Shown: in pieces, positions 21,273 through 33,140 of the stretch
Position numbering within the stretch: the first letter of the stretch is position 1
Layout: every line of letters starts with the position of its first letter
Assembly: GCF_047948215.1 (NCBI RefSeq)
Contig: NC_134465.1
Location: 17,442,022 to 17,506,021 of the forward strand
Length of the DNA: 64,000 bases
Reading direction: 5' to 3'
From: Lycorma delicatula
Lineage: Eukaryota > Arthropoda > Insecta > Hemiptera > Fulgoridae
Translations under genes and position numbers: made by a program
Notes under the pieces: generated by a model
Seen by the model: the letters and a program-made list of their open reading frames with translations, nothing else
Database searches by the model: none
Told to the model about the DNA's origin: nothing

Positions 21273-21607
21273 GGGTCTCGTGGGTTATACGATCGACACT
21301 ATAAATATCCAAAATATCTGTCCACGTTGGGTTATGAATAAATATATATATATATAAATATATATATTAATTATGAGACCCGCCAAACTTAACCTACGCT
21401 CGCTTCGCTCACTAAACTTGACTAACGAGCGAAGCGAGCGTAGGTTATGTTTGGTTAGAGTATATTTATACATTTATATTTATTTATTACATAAATTTAT
21501 ATATATATATATTTTTTTATTTTTTATTTATTTGGTTATCTTATAACCGAACCTGGACAGATATTTATCGCATATTTAAAGCGGTGGTCGTGTAACCCGT
21601 GAGATCC
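21273..21607. mobile_element. 335-bp foldback MITE with 8-bp TSD
   Basis: It starts GGGTCTCGTGGGTTATACGA and ends with the inverted counterpart (rc GGATCTCACGGGTTACACGA). GTTTTTTC repeats directly at 21265-21272 and 21608-21615. A second inverted pair contains ATCTGTCCA/TGGACAGAT. The core arms 21383-21410 and 21427-21454 pair with one mismatch and hold GAGCGAAGCGAGCG. No ORF. Confidence 0.88.
21383..21454. repeat. Core inverted repeat of the foldback MITE
   Basis: 28-bp arms with a single mismatch around a 16-nt spacer. 21391-21410 and 21427-21446 are perfectly complementary. Confidence 0.93.
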
Positions 21608-21923
21608 GTTTTTTCTGTAGTGAACAGAAGATGGCCGAAAGAAAGGGCTCTTTGATTGCCAAATCTGTCCAAAAACACGCTGGAGGGACGAAAGAGAAGG
21701 TAATTAATGAAAACTAATTATGTATTTGTTTCTCTTAAAAACCGTGTACCGTATTCTTGAATATGATAAAGAGTAGAATTAGATACTATCCTGCTATTCT
21801 ATTTGATTAATTTTTTTCGGTTCTTTTTTTTTACAGAAAACTTTAACCGGGGTCTTGAAAAGGCCAGGAAAAAGATTTCTGGAGGAGCATCCCCCCGCTA
21901 ATTTTAGCTACAAGCCGCCACTA

Positions 21924-22240
21924 TTATTCTATTTTCCTGCTTAAATTACATAAAAAAATCACCAAATTTACTTATTAATTTTTCTTTATATTCTTCGTGA
22001 ATCATTCCGTATAAATAATACACGGTAAGAAACAATAACCCTTCTAAAAAAAAAGAAAAGAAATTGGAAAACTATAAAAACAAAAAAAATTAAACTAAAA
22101 AAAAAGTGAAATCACACTAAGGTAGATTCCATTCTCATTTTTAACCAGCATTTTAATGAAATAATTAACATTAATAATTTTCTAGATTTATTCTATCGTA
22201 CAACGGACTTAATTCTCTCTCTCTCTCAGTTTCTCTGTTT
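21924..22240. other. AT-rich stretch, no gene seen
   Basis: Flanking DNA without recognised features; a CT run at about 22213-22227. Confidence 0.4.
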
Positions 22241-22242
<2 letters not shown>

Positions 22243-22277
<35 letters not shown>

Positions 22278-22280
22278 CCC

Positions 22281-22320
<40 letters not shown>
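22243..22320. repeat. (TA)n microsatellite pair
   Basis: TA tracts at 22243-22276 and 22287-22320 separated by ACCCTACATG. Confidence 0.95.
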
Positions 22321-22323
<3 letters not shown>

Positions 22324-22478
22324 AAAAATATAAGGAAGTGAACGTGATTTGTATCAAATTAAATATCACTCAAGGAGACCAGTGACAACTAAATAATTAA
22401 ATTTTTCAAAAGAATTATTGACTTGTAATAAGTTAACTTCACTATCAAAATCTTAATAATTCTACCAAAACATACACA

Positions 22479-22512
<34 letters not shown>

Positions 22513-22514
22513 TG
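22479..22514. repeat. (TG)n microsatellite
   Basis: TG tract with one A interruption. Confidence 0.95.
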
Positions 22515-22685
22515 ATATTTGGCTTGAAGAAGAGAAATAAAAATAAAAATAAAAAAATTAGTCACAGAACGAATGAGCCACATTGATGAACTGTATGTTA
22601 AAATCATATGATAAATTAACACTAAGTAACATGGAATCCGGAAATAAAACAGAACCCATGTACATGCATAATGTTAATACAAAGA

Positions 22686-22706
22686 ACACACACACACACA
22701 CACACA
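22686..22706. repeat. (CA)n microsatellite
   Basis: Short CA tract. Confidence 0.95.
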
Positions 22707-22729
22707 AAGACACACATTACAATTTAGGC

Positions 22730-23279
22730 TACCATTCTGTTAATAATGTACAATGATACATCAAATGAACTGGAAGCGTATTTCTTATCATATTCAGGAA
22801 GTATAATAAAATTAAGAGTACATTGATAACGGTACAATATACATAATAAAACAATAAATTTAGAAATAGATAATAAATTATACAGTAAAACGTTAAACAC
22901 TAATAAATCTTTAACATTATATATATATTTTTTTGTATTATACTGCACATTGTGTAACCGTAAAAAAAAAACAAGGAAAATAATTACGGAAAATTTATAG
23001 TTCAAGAAATAAAAATACTTGTAATACATTTTCGATTTACAGCATAAAATAAATTTAAAAAAAATAAATAAAAACGAAAACTAAAATTCATAAATATAAT
23101 TCTAACCGAAAAAGGACTTGGGTATTATAAAAACTGAATCCATTTTCCTCCCGACAATGCTATATTAATCGTGCTTCATATTTTCCGATGATCTTCATAA
23201 CGAATAATTCGGTTTATGTATTTCAAATCGTTGTCTGATTTTAAAACTGAAGAAAAATTAACGCTCTTTTATTACTTTC
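22730..23279. other. AT-rich stretch, no gene seen
   Basis: Frames here are low-complexity translations of A/T runs. Confidence 0.4.
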
Positions 23280-26160
23280 CCCGGATCATAATTTTAGAGC
23301 TACGCCGCAAGAAGAAAATTTGGTAATCGATCTAAAAACGGGGTTGAGGTTTTTGCATTTCTCGACGTAACACTACCCAGGGACCCCAAAAAAACAGAAA
23401 AACGTGAGGGTAATATTTTTACGTACGTACGTATGGACATGTTTGTTTGAAAATTAATTACTTTTGACTGGATAAACCGATTTTGGTGAAATTTTGTACA
23501 GAAACTCTTGTATATGAGGCAATTTTTTGGTAAAATTTGGGGTTAATATCTCGATGTGGTAGATAATTTTTTTGAGGTCAATTTTCTCAAAATTTTGCAA
23601 ACATAACACCCCTTCATATGCTTATATTACCATTAAAAAAAATTTCCCCAAATTCTTCATTCCCCAAAAATTGATAATCATCTTTTTATTTATTTAATGT
23701 TTTTTTAAAAGGTTTGTTTTAATATCTTCTTAAGGATACTAGTACAAGTAAGCAAAAAAAAAAAAAAAAAAATACTTTAGGGAAATACTGCGGGTGGGGG
23801 AGCCTATGGAAGTTTAAAAATATCGATTTTTTTTAATCGTTTGAAACTTTAATTGGTTTATTTAATATTTTTAACATTACTTAATGTTATTAACTTTTAA
23901 TAATAATAATAATTATTATTTTGCAATAAAATTCATCATAATTCACTCCTCCCCCACAATAAGGAATCTTAGGTAACTTTTTATTGGTTACACATTTTTA
24001 AGTGGAATTTTTTTTGCTTCTTCCATTTAACATAGTAGACGTAGAAAAATCAAAAAAATTTCCTTGGTAGGTAATTTTGGAAGCGGGGGTGTGAAAAAAT
24101 AACAATAAAATACCGATTTACTCAAATTTGTTGGTTAATTTACATATATGTAAAACAACATGTATCTAATTCATAATCAACCTCCGCAAAAAATTACTGA
24201 AGAATAATTTGTATACACATTCTTTTTACCAAGCGGACTGAGAAAGGATATTTTGAAATTCCGAGTTTAAAGGTTAAAATACAGTAAAGATTTGTTTGAA
24301 TTTTTTTTGAAACCCGACTATTTTTTTAAAATGAAATGAAGATATAAACTTGATTTTCGGTGTGTGTAACCTTCACGGGAATATATAAAAAAAAAAAAAC
24401 TAATTTCTAGATTTTACGAAAATCGACCTTGAAACGGGTGAAGAAAGAAAAAAATTTGAACAATGACTGCAAACTTTCCCCGTTTTCGAATAAACAAAAC
24501 GACATTTTAGTAGATTCGGGTCGGCAAATACTCTTCAGATAAATATCTAAAAACCGTTTTCGGGTTTTTGAATATCAACATTTTAAGGGGTAAAAAATAT
24601 AAATTATTTTTTACATTTTTGTCGTTTTATGCTACCGTTATTGATTCGATCTTTATACTTGGTAAGAGTGTGATATTAACTTACGTTTACAATTCTGATT
24701 TCGTATTTTGTGAGCGTAGTCGCAACGGGAATATAAAAACCAGTTAGTAGTTTCTGTTCTAGCCAAACTGTTGCCCTGAAGAAATTACAATATAGTAATA
24801 TTTGTTATAAATTGAACAGGCTTTAATTTTTATTTATCATTATTATTCTCATATGAATGAGTTTAATGAATCCAGGGGGCAGAGGTCAGACCGGCTTAAC
24901 ATCCCCTCACCGAGATTGGAAACGCAAGTTACCATAAATTTAAGGTTTACTTTTAATTTCGATTTTTTACGGGGTGCGACAGTGTACGGGGTGACTCAAC
25001 CGATACAGTCACTGTTACTGCATGTGCGACGCAACTGGCAGCACCTGCCTTCGGTTACTCGATTAAAAAAACATTAAAAAAAAATTGACTACCACGGGAA
25101 ACGCAAATAACCATATAACGCGAGGGAAGCCGCGACGGGGATGGTAGTTTAAACATATAATGATAATTTTACAATAAAAACCTTTTCATAAATTACCCCC
25201 ACCTCCAAAAAAGAAATCTAAGGGAACTTTTTTCATGTATCATTATTTCTCCACTTTACAAGAATAAATATCCAATACCAGGAAAGTATTACTATTTTTC
25301 CTGTCAGATTTTTTGATAAAATTTTAACATAATATGAGTTTAAAAATATTTTAAAAAAATATATACTTATATAAAATATATATTTATATATTATATAAAA
25401 ATATATAAAACGAGCAAAATAAAATTAAAAAAAATCCCTTCGGCACGCCGGAAGGCGGAGGTAGATTTCACCGGTGCTAAGTAGGGGATAAAAAAGATTT
25501 CCACCTTAAAATTAAGAAAAACTTCAAATTTACTCGATACGACAACGGCTGTATGTTTAGCATACGACAAGCCCCATCTTCTTACAATTCCAGCAATATT
25601 TTGGTCATCCCTTGTCGTAAGGGTTGGTCATATCAAAAATTCTTTCAGGCAAAAGTTTTAGGTAATATTTAGAGGAGTAATGGTCACTTTAAACCGATTT
25701 GATACTGTGCTTATTAAGGGAAGTATGATGTTTTTGCCTTCAAAACCCAATTTTTTCTACTCCCCGGGCCAACGGTTGGTCATATCAAAAAACTTTACTT
25801 AAATATGTTTTATGCCCTTATACAAAGATAGTAGGAACATTAAACGAATCGGGTATTTTACTCAATAAGAAAGTTATAACGATATTTGGTTTTTTCGAAA
25901 AAAAAACACCTTATTTCCACCTCCATGGTCCGTTTTTTCCCATTGATGTACTCGACCGAGATTGTGGATCGTTATATTTTATGCAACAATTTGAAAGTGA
26001 TTGGCGCAACGTTACGGCAGTTATCGTGTTCACAAAAAAGTGAAATATATATATAAAAACCTTTCAGCTGACAGTGGTTTGAGGTCTGGGGGATGTGAAA
26101 CGCGAAGATATGTCGAGTGGAATCACGGTACGCGTTACGATAACTAGCTTTCTCATGAAA
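23280..26160 (+). repeat. Dispersed repeat family B, long copy
   Basis: Non-coding repeat shared with 33028-33130, 34080-34450 and 56930-57260. Shared blocks include AATTACTTTTGACTGGATAA, TGTATATGAGG, CAATTTTCTCAAAATTTTGC and GGTGGGGGAGC. An end-like motif GCGAGGGAAGCCGCGACGGG followed by ATGGTAG (about 25119-25146) recurs at 47450 and, inverted, near 53905. Two diverged direct repeats starting GGTTGGTCATATCAAAAA lie at 25624 and 25774. Class unknown; a Helitron-like or LINE-derived origin is possible. Confidence 0.6.
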
Positions 26161-26305
26161 CCCTATTAATTACTCAGCAATAAATAATATTTTTTTTCTC
26201 ATCGTTCTCATTTTTCTACCGATATTTTTTTTCATTTATTTTGCAAGTAGCAGCTATTTCAGTCAGGTAAGAAAAATATATCTATCTACTTTAGAAAAGA
26301 AAATA

Positions 26306-26750
26306 CAGTACGTTCCGAAAGTCGCTGTGTAGTATGTTTTAGAATTATGTGGTGCATTCTGTTTTTTTTTGGTGTTAGGTTGGTTGTCCTGTTAGTTAAT
26401 TATAAGAACAAGATTTCGGACTTGCTACCGCATATAAAGCTGTAAGAAAAGAACTAAAAGGTTTCCCCGACAAAGTAATATGCGTTCAAGGATTGAAATC
26501 TACAGATTATGCCAAAAGATTAGATTAGATTAGATTCCAGTATATAAGCCGGTTAAAGTTTTTGAAAACAAATTGAAACGAATGCAGTGTTGTATTGATG
26601 TTGGAGGAGGTTATTTTCAACACTTTTATAAACTATTCCGGTTACTGTAATATCCGTTTCTATAAAAAACGGAATAAAAATACAAAGTAATAATGAAGAA
26701 AGTTTTTCATTTCCGTAATTTTAGTGTACGGAAAATTTCCGAACGCACTG
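26306..26750. mobile_element. TA-flanked mariner/Tc1-type MITE
   Basis: Left CAGTACGTTCCGAAA (26306-26320) and right inverted CAGTGCGTTCGGAAA (26736-26750), each flanked by TA (26304-26305 and 26751-26752). The 445-bp interior has no intact ORF. TA target duplication and these ends indicate mobilisation by a Tc1/mariner-type transposase. Confidence 0.75.
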
Positions 26751-26769
26751 TAGTTTGACAACTACGTTA

Positions 26770-27620
26770 CAACATAGCCGTTGTAACTATTATCATGAAT
26801 TGATGCATCACTCTCACGGTCAAAAACGTTAAATTAAACTTTTCATTTAAAATTTTATTCGTATCCACAACATATTACCGGTTATTGTGTTTTTAATTAC
26901 GCAGATTTCCTTATTGTAAATGATCATACCAGATTTTTAAATGTAACCCTCTTTGATCAAAATAGCTGTTTTAAGTTACTTGAAAAAACGGCTGGTAACT
27001 AGAATACCCTTTATGGAAAAACTATCAAAATCGGTAGAACAATTAAAAAAAATATACAACAAAAATTATTTATAATTTATTTTTTTATTATTTAACTTGA
27101 ATATAAATTTCTTCTCAAATGTAAATGTACGAGTAATAAAAGAAAGCAACCTTTTTACTTATATTTTCTTCTGTTTTCATGACAAAATGTAGCCGTGAAA
27201 TTACATAGTAGAGGTAAATAGAAAATAGATCGGAGACTATAAAATGTAAGACTCTAGTGATGAAATTACAAAGCAAGAAATTAAATTTCAAACATATTAG
27301 CGAAGATATATCGCAACTACTCGTATTAATTTGTGTTTTATAACAAATAAGTTACAAGCTTTTATTCCAATATTAATATGCATATAAACATGTGTGTGTG
27401 TGTGTGTGTGCACGTGCATACACAAACAGATTAAAATATATACGTATTATTTGAACGCATTTCCGTAACTTTATATAACAAATTGATATATAACAATGAA
27501 TCCATACACATGACACAAAATCATGCTCTTTCCGTAAAAATTGCTTAGATTATTTTATTTCAATAACAGGACTGCATAAAAAAAACTGGTAGATTACCAA
27601 AATCATGTCGATTTATTCCT
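26770..27620. other. AT-rich stretch, no gene seen
   Basis: Contains a (GT)n tract at about 27391-27410. Nothing else recognised. Confidence 0.4.
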
Positions 27621-27624
27621 TTTT

Positions 27625-28330
27625 TACTTCCTTGTACGAAGTAAATCTCAAGTGTGATTGTGATCGCGAAAAATTTCGATAAAAATATCCATTCTGACAT
27701 CCCTGAATCCATTTTGACTAGTTTCGGGGTGACGTCTGTATGTACATATGTATCTCCCATAACTCAAAGATGAAATTTTGGATTTAAGACTGTTCTAACA
27801 TCTAGTTCTGCACCTCACCTTTTGTTTGCAATCGACTGGACCAAAAGTGTCCAAAAAAGCTCAAAATCCAAAAAAGGAAATTGGATATTGGACTTTTTCT
27901 TAAGTGCAGTAATTAGCCCTTATCGAGCACTTTTCAACAATATATCATAAGCGGTATTTATTTTCATCGGTTTCAGAGTTATAGCCGAATAAAATTTTAA
28001 TTAATGAAATATTTGGATCTCAAAAGGGAAGGCACATCGGTTCGAATCAGACTTCAACTTAATTAATCTTCTTTTATTAATTTATTTTTTTAACTTTTTT
28101 TTAAAAATTAAATATATTAATTTATTAATAATTATTAACCCGTGATTATAAAAAAATGTTTTACAATAAATAAAAATTCAACGATAATAAGAAAAAACAA
28201 ATGAAAAAAAATTTTATGTACTTTAAAAAATGTGTATATGTAATTTTAATAGGCATTATTACATATTTGTATATGTAATAGATTTTGTGAAACATCTGAT
28301 TAATTAATATCGATTGAAAATTATAATTTA
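27625..28330 (+). repeat. Dispersed repeat family C, copy 2
   Basis: Starts at ACTTCCTTGTACGAAGTAAA. It carries the tRNA-like GGTTCGAATCAGACTTCA (about 28040-28057), the AT-rich body and the GTGTATATGTAATTT...AACATCTGATTA end. Same layout as 13645-14580. Confidence 0.75.
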
Positions 28331-28689
28331 GAATCGTATTATTTTTGGATTCTCTAAGTTAATTTCTGTTTAATTTAATTTAATTATTCCCGAATTTTTG
28401 TTTTATTTTATCTACATTAAAGTTAACTAAAATGACTGAAAACTAAATAAACTCTCACAAGATTAACATATACACTGAGGCATACATGCCCGATCTTTAA
28501 TAAACTGCAAAATATTCTTTGGTTTCATTACTTTTCATGTTCATGTCTTTTGGTTCATTATTCCTCTGATATTGCCCGACAATATTCTCCCTAAGTCGGA
28601 GTTGATGATCATTTGGTTTATTTGTTTTTTGTTGCCGATCATATAATTAGTGAAGTGAATAAAAACCAGTATTTACTTTTATTTGCAAT

Positions 28690-29069
28690 AGCTCTTTGGT
28701 TTGTTGTAATTCTTCTGATATTAATTTGCGCACAAGTTCTCTAGTTTTCAAATTTTCTCTTTCTCTATATTCATCATCCTCCCATCTTTTTATTCTTTCC
28801 TTGGTCTTAACGTTTTCTTTCTCTTTATATTTATCATCTTCTCTTAATGTTTTTATTCTTTCTTTGTTTGCAACATTTTCTTCCTTTTTATCCTTTCTTA
28901 GGTTTTAACATCTTTTTCCTCTTTATAATTATCATTTTCTCTTAATTTTTTTATTCTTCCCTTGTTCTTAACATTTTGTTCCTCTTCATATACATCTTCT
29001 TGCCGTGGTTTTGAGATATATTTCTTCAAGTTATCTTTCTTTTTCCTGTACGATTGTTTCTTTTTCATT
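28690..29069 (-). pseudogene. Tandem 20-aa-repeat coding remnant, possibly Helitron N-terminus
   Basis: The minus strand from an ATG at 29067-29069 begins MKKKQSYRKKKDNLKKYISK. About five charged repeats of roughly 20 aa follow, such as NVKNKGRIKKLRENDNYK, ENVANKERIKTLREDDKYK and ENVKTKERIKRWEDDEYR. A stop interrupts unit 2 and a frameshift follows; the later units are open to about 28640. Insect Helitron-type proteins often have N-terminal Arg/Lys-rich repeats of this style, so this may be a remnant of one, but no Rep or helicase sequence is near. The function is otherwise unknown. Confidence 0.6.
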
Positions 29070-29454
29070 TTTGATTATTCACCAAATAATCCAGTAACAA
29101 GAATTAAATATTTTACACCGTAATGTCGAAATTAACATTTTTAATCGGTATACAGGAGTTCAGTAAACGAAATAGTTTAATTATTATTAACTTTTGTTTA
29201 AACGATACACCAGAAATCTGACATTTTTGTTAATCAGCAACTCGTGAAGATACGAATAATACTGATCTAGTAAAACGTATAATAAAGGAACTTTTACTCT
29301 AACCCAATATTTTTCCCAAGATTGTTGAATTAATAACTGTTGTATAAATATTTAATATTAATAAAAACTAATATTTCATAAATCGTGTAACCGTTCACTT
29401 TATTTAAAGAATTGGAGTATCGTATATCACAAAGGAAATAAGTTTAAATTAAGT

Positions 29455-29530
29455 GCAACAAAACATGTGTATATGTAATTTAATAGGCGTATAAGGAAGT
29501 CATGCGGTGTCCACATCAGATTTTACGCTT
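29455..29530 (+). repeat. Family C terminal fragment
   Basis: Has ATGTGTATATGTAATTTAAT and GGTGTCCACATCAGATTTT, as at 14500-14575 and 63560 (inverted). The intervening body is absent. Confidence 0.7.
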
Positions 29531-29710
29531 CTAACTTACCCTGCTCGACATTAAATTGAGCGTAATTCAACAACGACTAATCAATCTTCTTAAAATTTTT
29601 ATATGCGCAACTTCAAATACACTACTACAACATATCTAAATTTCAGTGAAATTGATCAAGTAAATTTGGAGATTTTCGAGCCAGAAAAGTTTATACATAG
29701 GCCTACATAT
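29530..29710. repeat. Family K dispersed repeat
   Basis: Diverged match to 13070-13260. No coding potential. Confidence 0.45.
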
Positions 29711-30169
29711 ATAAGGAAACTCCAATTTATGTGAATGATATTTTCATAATCCTCATACCTCAAAACGTAAAGAAAATTCATTTCGCCCCCCCCCTCGCGC
29801 GGCCGAAAGTAATATTGTATTTTTCTTTGAAAAGCCGGTAAAAAAAAATTAAAAGGTCAGAATGATAATACAAAAAAACCCTGTTGAAATATGGAAAGCC
29901 AACAAAAACATTGTTCGTCGGGCAGATTGCTGTATCTAATGTGGCGGAGGCTTTTTCAGCAGTTTATTTAGTAGGTTTTTAAGTTGGTTTTATTGTTTGC
30001 GTTTGTATTTTTTATTTTTCTAAAATATTTAATTGTTTTGTCAAATTGAAAATCTTGTTTCGTTTAATACCTAATTAAATTTTTCCGTATTAAAGTTTAT
30101 TTAAAACTTTCACGCGTTTATTATCCATTTAACAAAATTTTATATTACGCCTGATAAAAAATAATATTT
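29711..30169. other. AT-rich stretch, no gene seen
   Basis: Nothing recognised apart from a C-rich patch at 29787. Confidence 0.4.
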
Positions 30170-30900
30170 TTATCGACCCCAATCTTCTGTCTTTTATTCT
30201 AGATTTCTCGAAAATTACTAAACATAGAGTTGTGGGACTTACATTTATTCGATTTATCAAGTCAGATTTTATATAAAATCACTAAATTTACCGCTTAATC
30301 TGAGTCCCAAGAATCTGGCTTAATTTATCGAAGACGCAGAAATCAAGGCGATATCTTTCGCTAGCCGCATTCGCTAACGAAGCGTTTCCGAACCGATATT
30401 TATATGCACTTTCTTCTTTATTTTCACCCGTAGAACATGTCCTGTAAGTTTTTTATATTTTTTCGTTTATCACCTTTAATGTGTATACAGAGCGTATAAC
30501 GAAGTTCTCCCGGGAATTTCTGACCATTCTACTCGTGAAAATAATGGAAAATGTTCTAAAATGCTTCGTTTGCGAGTTACAGCTAATGAAAGATTTTGTT
30601 TGAATTTTCAGCTACCCCGGTAAAAGATACTGGAATTTTTAGGACGTTAATTAAGGGACAGAATTAATTATTTATTATCGGGTTTAACCTAAAAAATTGA
30701 ATAAAATAGGTCCCAGAACCGTATCTGCTGTAGTTTTTGAGAAATATGGGGTGAAAATCAATAAATTGGGGTAAGATACCTTATTTTTTTTTATGTTCGA
30801 CGTGCAATATTTCTGATAAGCGGGTAATAAATGCGTAAAACCTTTAAATAAAACCTGTAAAGAATATAATTCTAAACAAATAGGTGTAAAATAATTTGAA
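30170..30900. repeat. Dispersed repeat family J, most complete copy
   Basis: Both halves are adjacent here: the 12000-12340-type part (30170-30460) and the 18450-18960-type part (30480-30900). Non-coding. Confidence 0.65.
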
Positions 30901-32584
30901 TAAAACAAATAAAAGTTAAAAAAAAATTTCAATTTTATTTAGAAGCAGTAAACTAGACCAAAGTGCATTATATGTAACACTTCATAATAAATGTTCAAAG
31001 ATATGCAAGAACTAGAAATCACAATCGAAAATTTACGAAACAAAACAGACTATATAAAAATATTAAAAGAAGCAAATTTCAGATTTAAACTTAAAGAAAA
31101 AAAAAACAACAAGGGTTTGTTCAGAAGAACTCAGAAAATCAAGTTCAGAATGAAGTATTGGGAAGCAATCAAGAAGAAAAAGAAAACGAAAAGACAAACT
31201 AGAGTTGACAAAAGTGGTCAACTGTGACCTCAAAATCCTCAAAAAAAAATTTTCAAAAATGAGTCCGTCATATTAAACGCCGTGTTTATATATATGACTA
31301 CCAAATACTTCTTCAAGTAAGATCTGCCATATGCATTTACTTATCAGTTTATTGTACGCTAAAGAGTACGATGTTTATAGTTATCTGTGTTTATACCCAT
31401 ATAAAATCAGAACGGCTACACTGATTTTAAATAAACAGATACCAAACACGTCGTATAAATGATACGTGATCAATGAATATTTAACGATTTCTAGAAATGA
31501 AAATTATGGTGGATTTTTCCAAACAGAAATACTAGAAAATATATGAAATTAAAATATTTACGGTATTAAATAAAACTACATGAATACGAGATACACTAAA
31601 AATAATAAATCAACATTAAAATGTATGTAATTTACTTAAAACGTCACTAAAAATTTATATATATAAATATTTAATATGAATATTAGGTACTATAACAAAA
31701 AAAAAAAAAAAAAATTCAGGTGACCTGACATGAAGTATAAATCAAAACTAAAAGTAAAATAATCATTATTAAGTATAACAAGCATACAATCCCAGGCTAA
31801 CTAGGAAAAAATGAAAAGTGAAGTAGTTTCCCATTGATAATTTACTAAACCAAACGTGTTTTTGCATATCGTTATGCTAAGTCTACCAAAATATATAGGT
31901 GACACTTGACCCTGTCAGTAATGATCACATTGCATAATTATCTAGTAAATCAAGGCAGTTTTCCTTAGCAAACTTACAGAATATTTACACGGTTTATTTT
32001 CTAATTTTTATTTACATAATACTAAAAAGAACTACATTAAACGATTATATAAATAAATTTGAAAACAAGAAAATGTTGGAAAAAGCTTAAAGTTTTTCTA
32101 ATATAAAATCCAAAAATAGATGGCCATGTCGATTATTATGCAATCATCATTAGTAAATACTAATAAAAAATAAATAAATAAAAAATATTAATTAGCAAAT
32201 AAAAAATATTATAAAACTAGTATTTTTAACAATTATTTTAGAATAAGAGAAAAAAATTCAATCAAATATTGGATTATTCTACAAACACAGTTATAAATAA
32301 TCGTTTTACGTAGTACTTGGTTGTTTAATTAATAGTTATTTCTTCATTTATTTAAATATTTATTAAATAAATACTTTTTCCATAGTATCTACTGATGATG
32401 ATTGTAAAAACAATCGAAATGGGCGTCGTCTACTTTTTGATTTCACAAAAACATTTTTTTGTAAATAACTTGTATACTTGTTTCTCAAATCTATTCAAAA
32501 AGTTTTATTTTAATTTTACATTATTTTTAGTAATTTTGATTTATAATAAATTTAACGTTATTTTAGTGTTTAATATAAACAATG
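30901..32584. other. AT-rich stretch, no confident gene
   Basis: A 78-codon lysine-rich frame at 30991-31224 starts MFKDMQELEITIENLRNK. It has no recognisable homology and probably arises from A-rich composition. The rest is low complexity. Confidence 0.4.
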
Positions 32585-33027
32585 TGGTAGAAATAACGAA
32601 GATACCACTGAATGTAAAAATAGGAAGAGGAACATTATGGAGGTAGAAGGATTTTGTTATTAGGAATTTTGTTATTACTAAAGATGGACGAAGCAGGAGC
32701 GATATAAAATGCCGAATAGCACAGGCGAAACGAGCCTTCAGTCAGAAATATAATTTGTTTACACAAAAAATTAATTTAAACGTCAGGAAAAGATTTTTGA
32801 AAGTATATGTTTGGAGCGTATCTTTATGTGGAAGTGAAACTCGGAGGATCGAAGTACCCGAGAAGAAAAGATTAGAAGCTTTTGAAATGCGGTGCTTTAG
32901 GAGAATGTTAAAAGTCAAACGGGTAGATAAAGTAACAAATGAAGAGGTGTTGCGGCAAATCGATGAAGAAATAAGCATTTGGAAAAATATAGTTAAAAGA
33001 AGAGACAGACTTATAAGCCACAAATGG
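32585..33027 (+). pseudogene. RTE-like LINE, reverse-transcriptase C-terminal fragment
   Basis: Third relative of 7905-8534. The start has a small insertion or duplication around GGATTTTGTTATTAGG. The frame is then open: KRFLKVYVWSVSLCGSETRR, RLEAFEMRCFRRMLKVKRVD, VTNEEVLRQIDEEIS, RRDRLISHK. It stops abruptly at AGACTTATAAGCCAC, and family B follows directly. Confidence 0.85.
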
Positions 33028-33130
33028 TTTTTGGGGATCAATTTCTCAAAATTTTGCAAACATAACCTCACTTTAAATTAAGCTCAGTACATGCGTGCAT
33101 GCTTATCTTACAATTAAAAGATAGAATAAA
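33028..33130 (+). repeat. Family B fragment, left part
   Basis: GGGGATCAATTTCTCAAAAT... to ...GTGCATGCTTATCTTAC, close to 57130-57210. It continues at 34080 after the intervening LINE. Confidence 0.75.
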
Positions 33131-33140
33131 AAATACATCA

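Larger units (their letters stand above)
20524..21923 (+). mobile_element. Non-autonomous hAT-type element, copy 2 (with two nested insertions)
   Basis: Paralogue of 41722-42604. The left end CAGTTGGGGTCGC is degenerate and the right end is ...TACAAGCCGCCACTA. It is interrupted by a SINE (20584-20888) and a foldback MITE (21273-21607). The TSD is no longer recognisable. More diverged than copies 1 and 3. Confidence 0.75.

Noticed and set aside
20849..21304. 151-codon frame in hAT copy 2
   Set aside because: The frame is not conserved in copies 1 and 3, so it is chance openness in a non-autonomous element.
28696..28908. Plus-strand Ser/Leu-rich frame
   Set aside because: Antisense shadow of the minus-strand charged repeat sequence.
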